Below, piece after piece: positions 5,634 to 6,687 of a stretch of DNA of 6,687 bases. Location of the stretch: the NCBI GenBank assembly GCA_003219115.1, contig QHPN01000033.1, positions 1-6,687 of the forward strand, read 5' to 3'. Position 1 is the stretch's first letter, and each line of letters starts with the position of its first letter. This DNA comes from Verrucomicrobiota bacterium (GTDB lineage Bacteria > Verrucomicrobiota > Verrucomicrobiia > Chthoniobacterales > UBA10450). A program made the translations under genes and the position numbers. The notes under the pieces were generated by a model that saw only the letters and a list, made by a program, of their open reading frames with translations, was not told the origin of the DNA and did no database searches.

Positions 5634-6019
5634 GTGCAAACCCCTGGAACGGATTGGAATTTGTTCGCGGGATGGGTCGCAACCCTGGCCGGAATCGCTT
5701 CCGGCGCAGTAATTGGTTTGTTTTTTCACCGTGAGGAGTGGCTGGGCGGGTACGCTTCCTATCGCCGTCGCCTTCTCCGCCTGGGGCATATCTCGTTTTT
5801 CGGCCTCGGATTCACCAACATCCTCTTTGGACTGAGCGGTCGGTTCATATCGGGCATTTCCTCAGCGGCTACCGCCCTGACGATTGCCAGCGCCGTCACG
5901 ATGCCGATTTGCTGTTTTCTCACCGCTTGGCGCAAAAGGTTTCGAATTTTTTCCCTTTGCCGGTCGCGAGCGCGGCCGCGGCAATTGTGTTGTTGCTGAT
6001 GAACTGGAGGGCGCAATGA
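5634..6019 (+). CDS. Small four-helix membrane protein, unknown function, with an apparent frameshift near its 3' end
   Basis: I recognise no named function. From GTG 5634 the frame encodes hydrophobic segments at residues about 11-31, 53-68 and 77-98, separated by HREEWLGGYASYRRRLLRLGH-type polar loops (32-52). After AWRKRF the literal frame turns into an Arg/Cys-rich tail (SLCRSRARPRQLCCC) ending at TGA 5997-5999, unlike the rest. Moving to the -1 frame between 5934 and 5953 instead gives FFPLPVASAAAAIVLLLMNW, a fourth membrane helix, and a stop at 6017-6019 that overlaps the ATG of the radical SAM gene as ATGA. One base restored in the T6 run (5947-5952) or the A4 run (5934-5937) would join the two frames, giving about 128 aa. 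The cause may be a real mutation, a sequencing or assembly error, or slippage. The in-frame TGA at 5604-5606 limits the start; the ATGA overlap and GGAGGG inside its 3' end tie this gene to the radical SAM gene. Confidence 0.7.
6006..6011 (+). promoter_or_regulatory. Strong ribosome binding site of the radical SAM gene
   Basis: GGAGGG lies 4 bp before ATG 6016 and inside the shifted-frame 3' end of the membrane-protein gene. It is the best Shine-Dalgarno in the window and fixes the start of the radical SAM gene. Confidence 0.7.
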
Positions 6020-6687
6020 AAATTGGCTTCATCGCCATGAGCGGTCTTCGTCTTTGCGACGTTGAGCTCCTGAACCTTGGTCTTACTTTCCCCGGTGTTT
6101 CGCGTCGCAAAAACGCGATCGAAGCGTTGCCGAGCCTTGGCTTGCTTACCTTGGCCGGAATGACTCCGAAGAACATCAACGTGGAGTATCTGGAGGTGCG
6201 CGACGTTGATCAGGAAAAACTGCCGCGCGATTTCGACGCCGTCGCGATCTCAACCTTGACCGCGACAGCTGACGAAGCGTACCGCCTGGCAGCGCGATTC
6301 AAATCCGTCGGCACAAAGATCATCCTGGGCGGCTTGCATGTCTCGCTTGTGCCGGAGGAAGCGCGCCAACACGCAGACGCCATTGTGATCGGGGAAGGCG
6401 AATCCACGTGGCCCGAGGTCGTTCGCGATTTGGAAAGGGGACAATTGAAATCCATTTACGATGGTCGGCCAAAGCCGTTCGATCTCGCGGATTCACCGAT
6501 GCCACGCTTTGAATTGCTGGCCCCCGATCGTTACCCGCGCTTTACCGTGCAAACCCAACGCGGCTGTCCATGGCAATGTGAATTCTGTGCGGCTTCCATC
6601 CGGATTTCTTCGCAGTTTAAAGTCAAACCGGTCGATCGCGTCATCGCCGAGATCCGGCGATTGAAAACACTCTGCCGTGATCCTTTC
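6016..6687 (+). CDS. B12-binding-domain radical SAM protein (3' truncated by the window)
   Basis: The first 224 residues are visible without a stop codon; the gene runs off the right edge. The N-terminal part (about 1-150) has the Rossmann-like layout of the cobalamin-binding domain common in class B radical SAM enzymes: ALPSLGLLTLAGM (37-49), DAVAIST (74-80), KIILGGLHVSLVPEEA (101-116) and DAIVIGEGE (121-129). The radical SAM domain then begins with TVQTQRGCPWQCEFCAAS (177-194), carrying the [4Fe-4S] cluster motif C184-x3-C188-x2-C191. I see no DxHxxG motif, so if cobalamin binds it is likely not through the classic base-off histidine. Relatives include methyltransferases acting on unactivated carbons and ring-modifying enzymes, but the substrate cannot be told. 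Start ATG 6016 overlaps the TGA of the preceding membrane-protein frame (ATGA) and has GGAGGG 4 bp upstream, indicating translational coupling. Confidence 0.9.
   Translation, partial: MKIGFIAMSGLRLCDVELLNLGLTFPGVSRRKNAIEALPSLGLLTLAGMTPKNINVEYLEVRDVDQEKLPRDFDAVAISTLTATADEAYRLAARFKSVGTKIILGGLHVSLVPEEARQHADAIVIGEGESTWPEVVRDLERGQLKSIYDGRPKPFDLADSPMPRFELLAPDRYPRFTVQTQRGCPWQCEFCAASIRISSQFKVKPVDRVIAEIRRLKTLCRDPF

Noticed and set aside
5945..5954. Programmed -1 frameshift on a T-rich heptamer
   Set aside because: TTTTTTC (5947-5953) is not in the zero frame for the canonical X XXY YYZ arrangement, so programmed shifting is not supported; only P-site or transcriptional slippage remains possible.
5862..6455. 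Minus-strand open frames opposite the membrane-protein and radical SAM genes
   Set aside because: Arg/Ser/Pro-rich shadows of coding sequence with recognisable motifs on the plus strand.

Overview
The window carries ten genes with little spacing and no mobile element, CRISPR array, tRNA or rRNA. The gene set, the moderate GC content, the frequent GTG and TTG starts and a GC-rich intergenic palindrome suggest a free-living Gram-negative bacterium, most likely a soil member of the Verrucomicrobiota (Chthoniobacterales-like). This placement rests on recognised protein families and was not tested by a search.

Layout. (1) Positions 2-741, plus strand: the 3' end of an exported-type protein (possibly DUF4412), then a Maf nucleotide pyrophosphatase. 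(2) Positions 725-4220, minus strand: five genes which read, in transcription order, a PIG-V/Gpi18-like GT-C glycosyltransferase, a CADD-family haem-oxygenase-fold protein, an exported PrxQ/BCP-type peroxiredoxin, a VOC-fold protein and a DUF2127 membrane protein. A terminator-like hairpin sits over the glycosyltransferase stop codon, so the last four genes may form their own unit. (3) Positions 4237-4773, plus strand: a DUF488 protein that starts only 16 bp from the divergent glycosyltransferase. (4) Positions 4748-5497, minus strand: an alpha/beta-hydrolase lipase that converges on and overlaps DUF488; a perfect hairpin lies in the overlap zone. (5) Positions 5634-6687, plus strand: a small four-helix membrane protein with an apparent one-base frameshift, coupled by an ATGA overlap to a B12-binding-type radical SAM enzyme that runs off the window.

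The most interesting gene is the CADD homologue at 2264-2950. It keeps all six metal ligands, the tyrosine and the lysine reported as essential for the self-sacrificing synthesis of p-aminobenzoate by Chlamydia trachomatis CADD, at a constant offset of two or three residues. It is therefore a candidate for an unusual folate-precursor route outside Chlamydia. The second observation of note is the frameshift in the membrane protein next to the radical SAM gene: the shifted frame restores a hydrophobic C-terminus and ends exactly at the start of the next gene.
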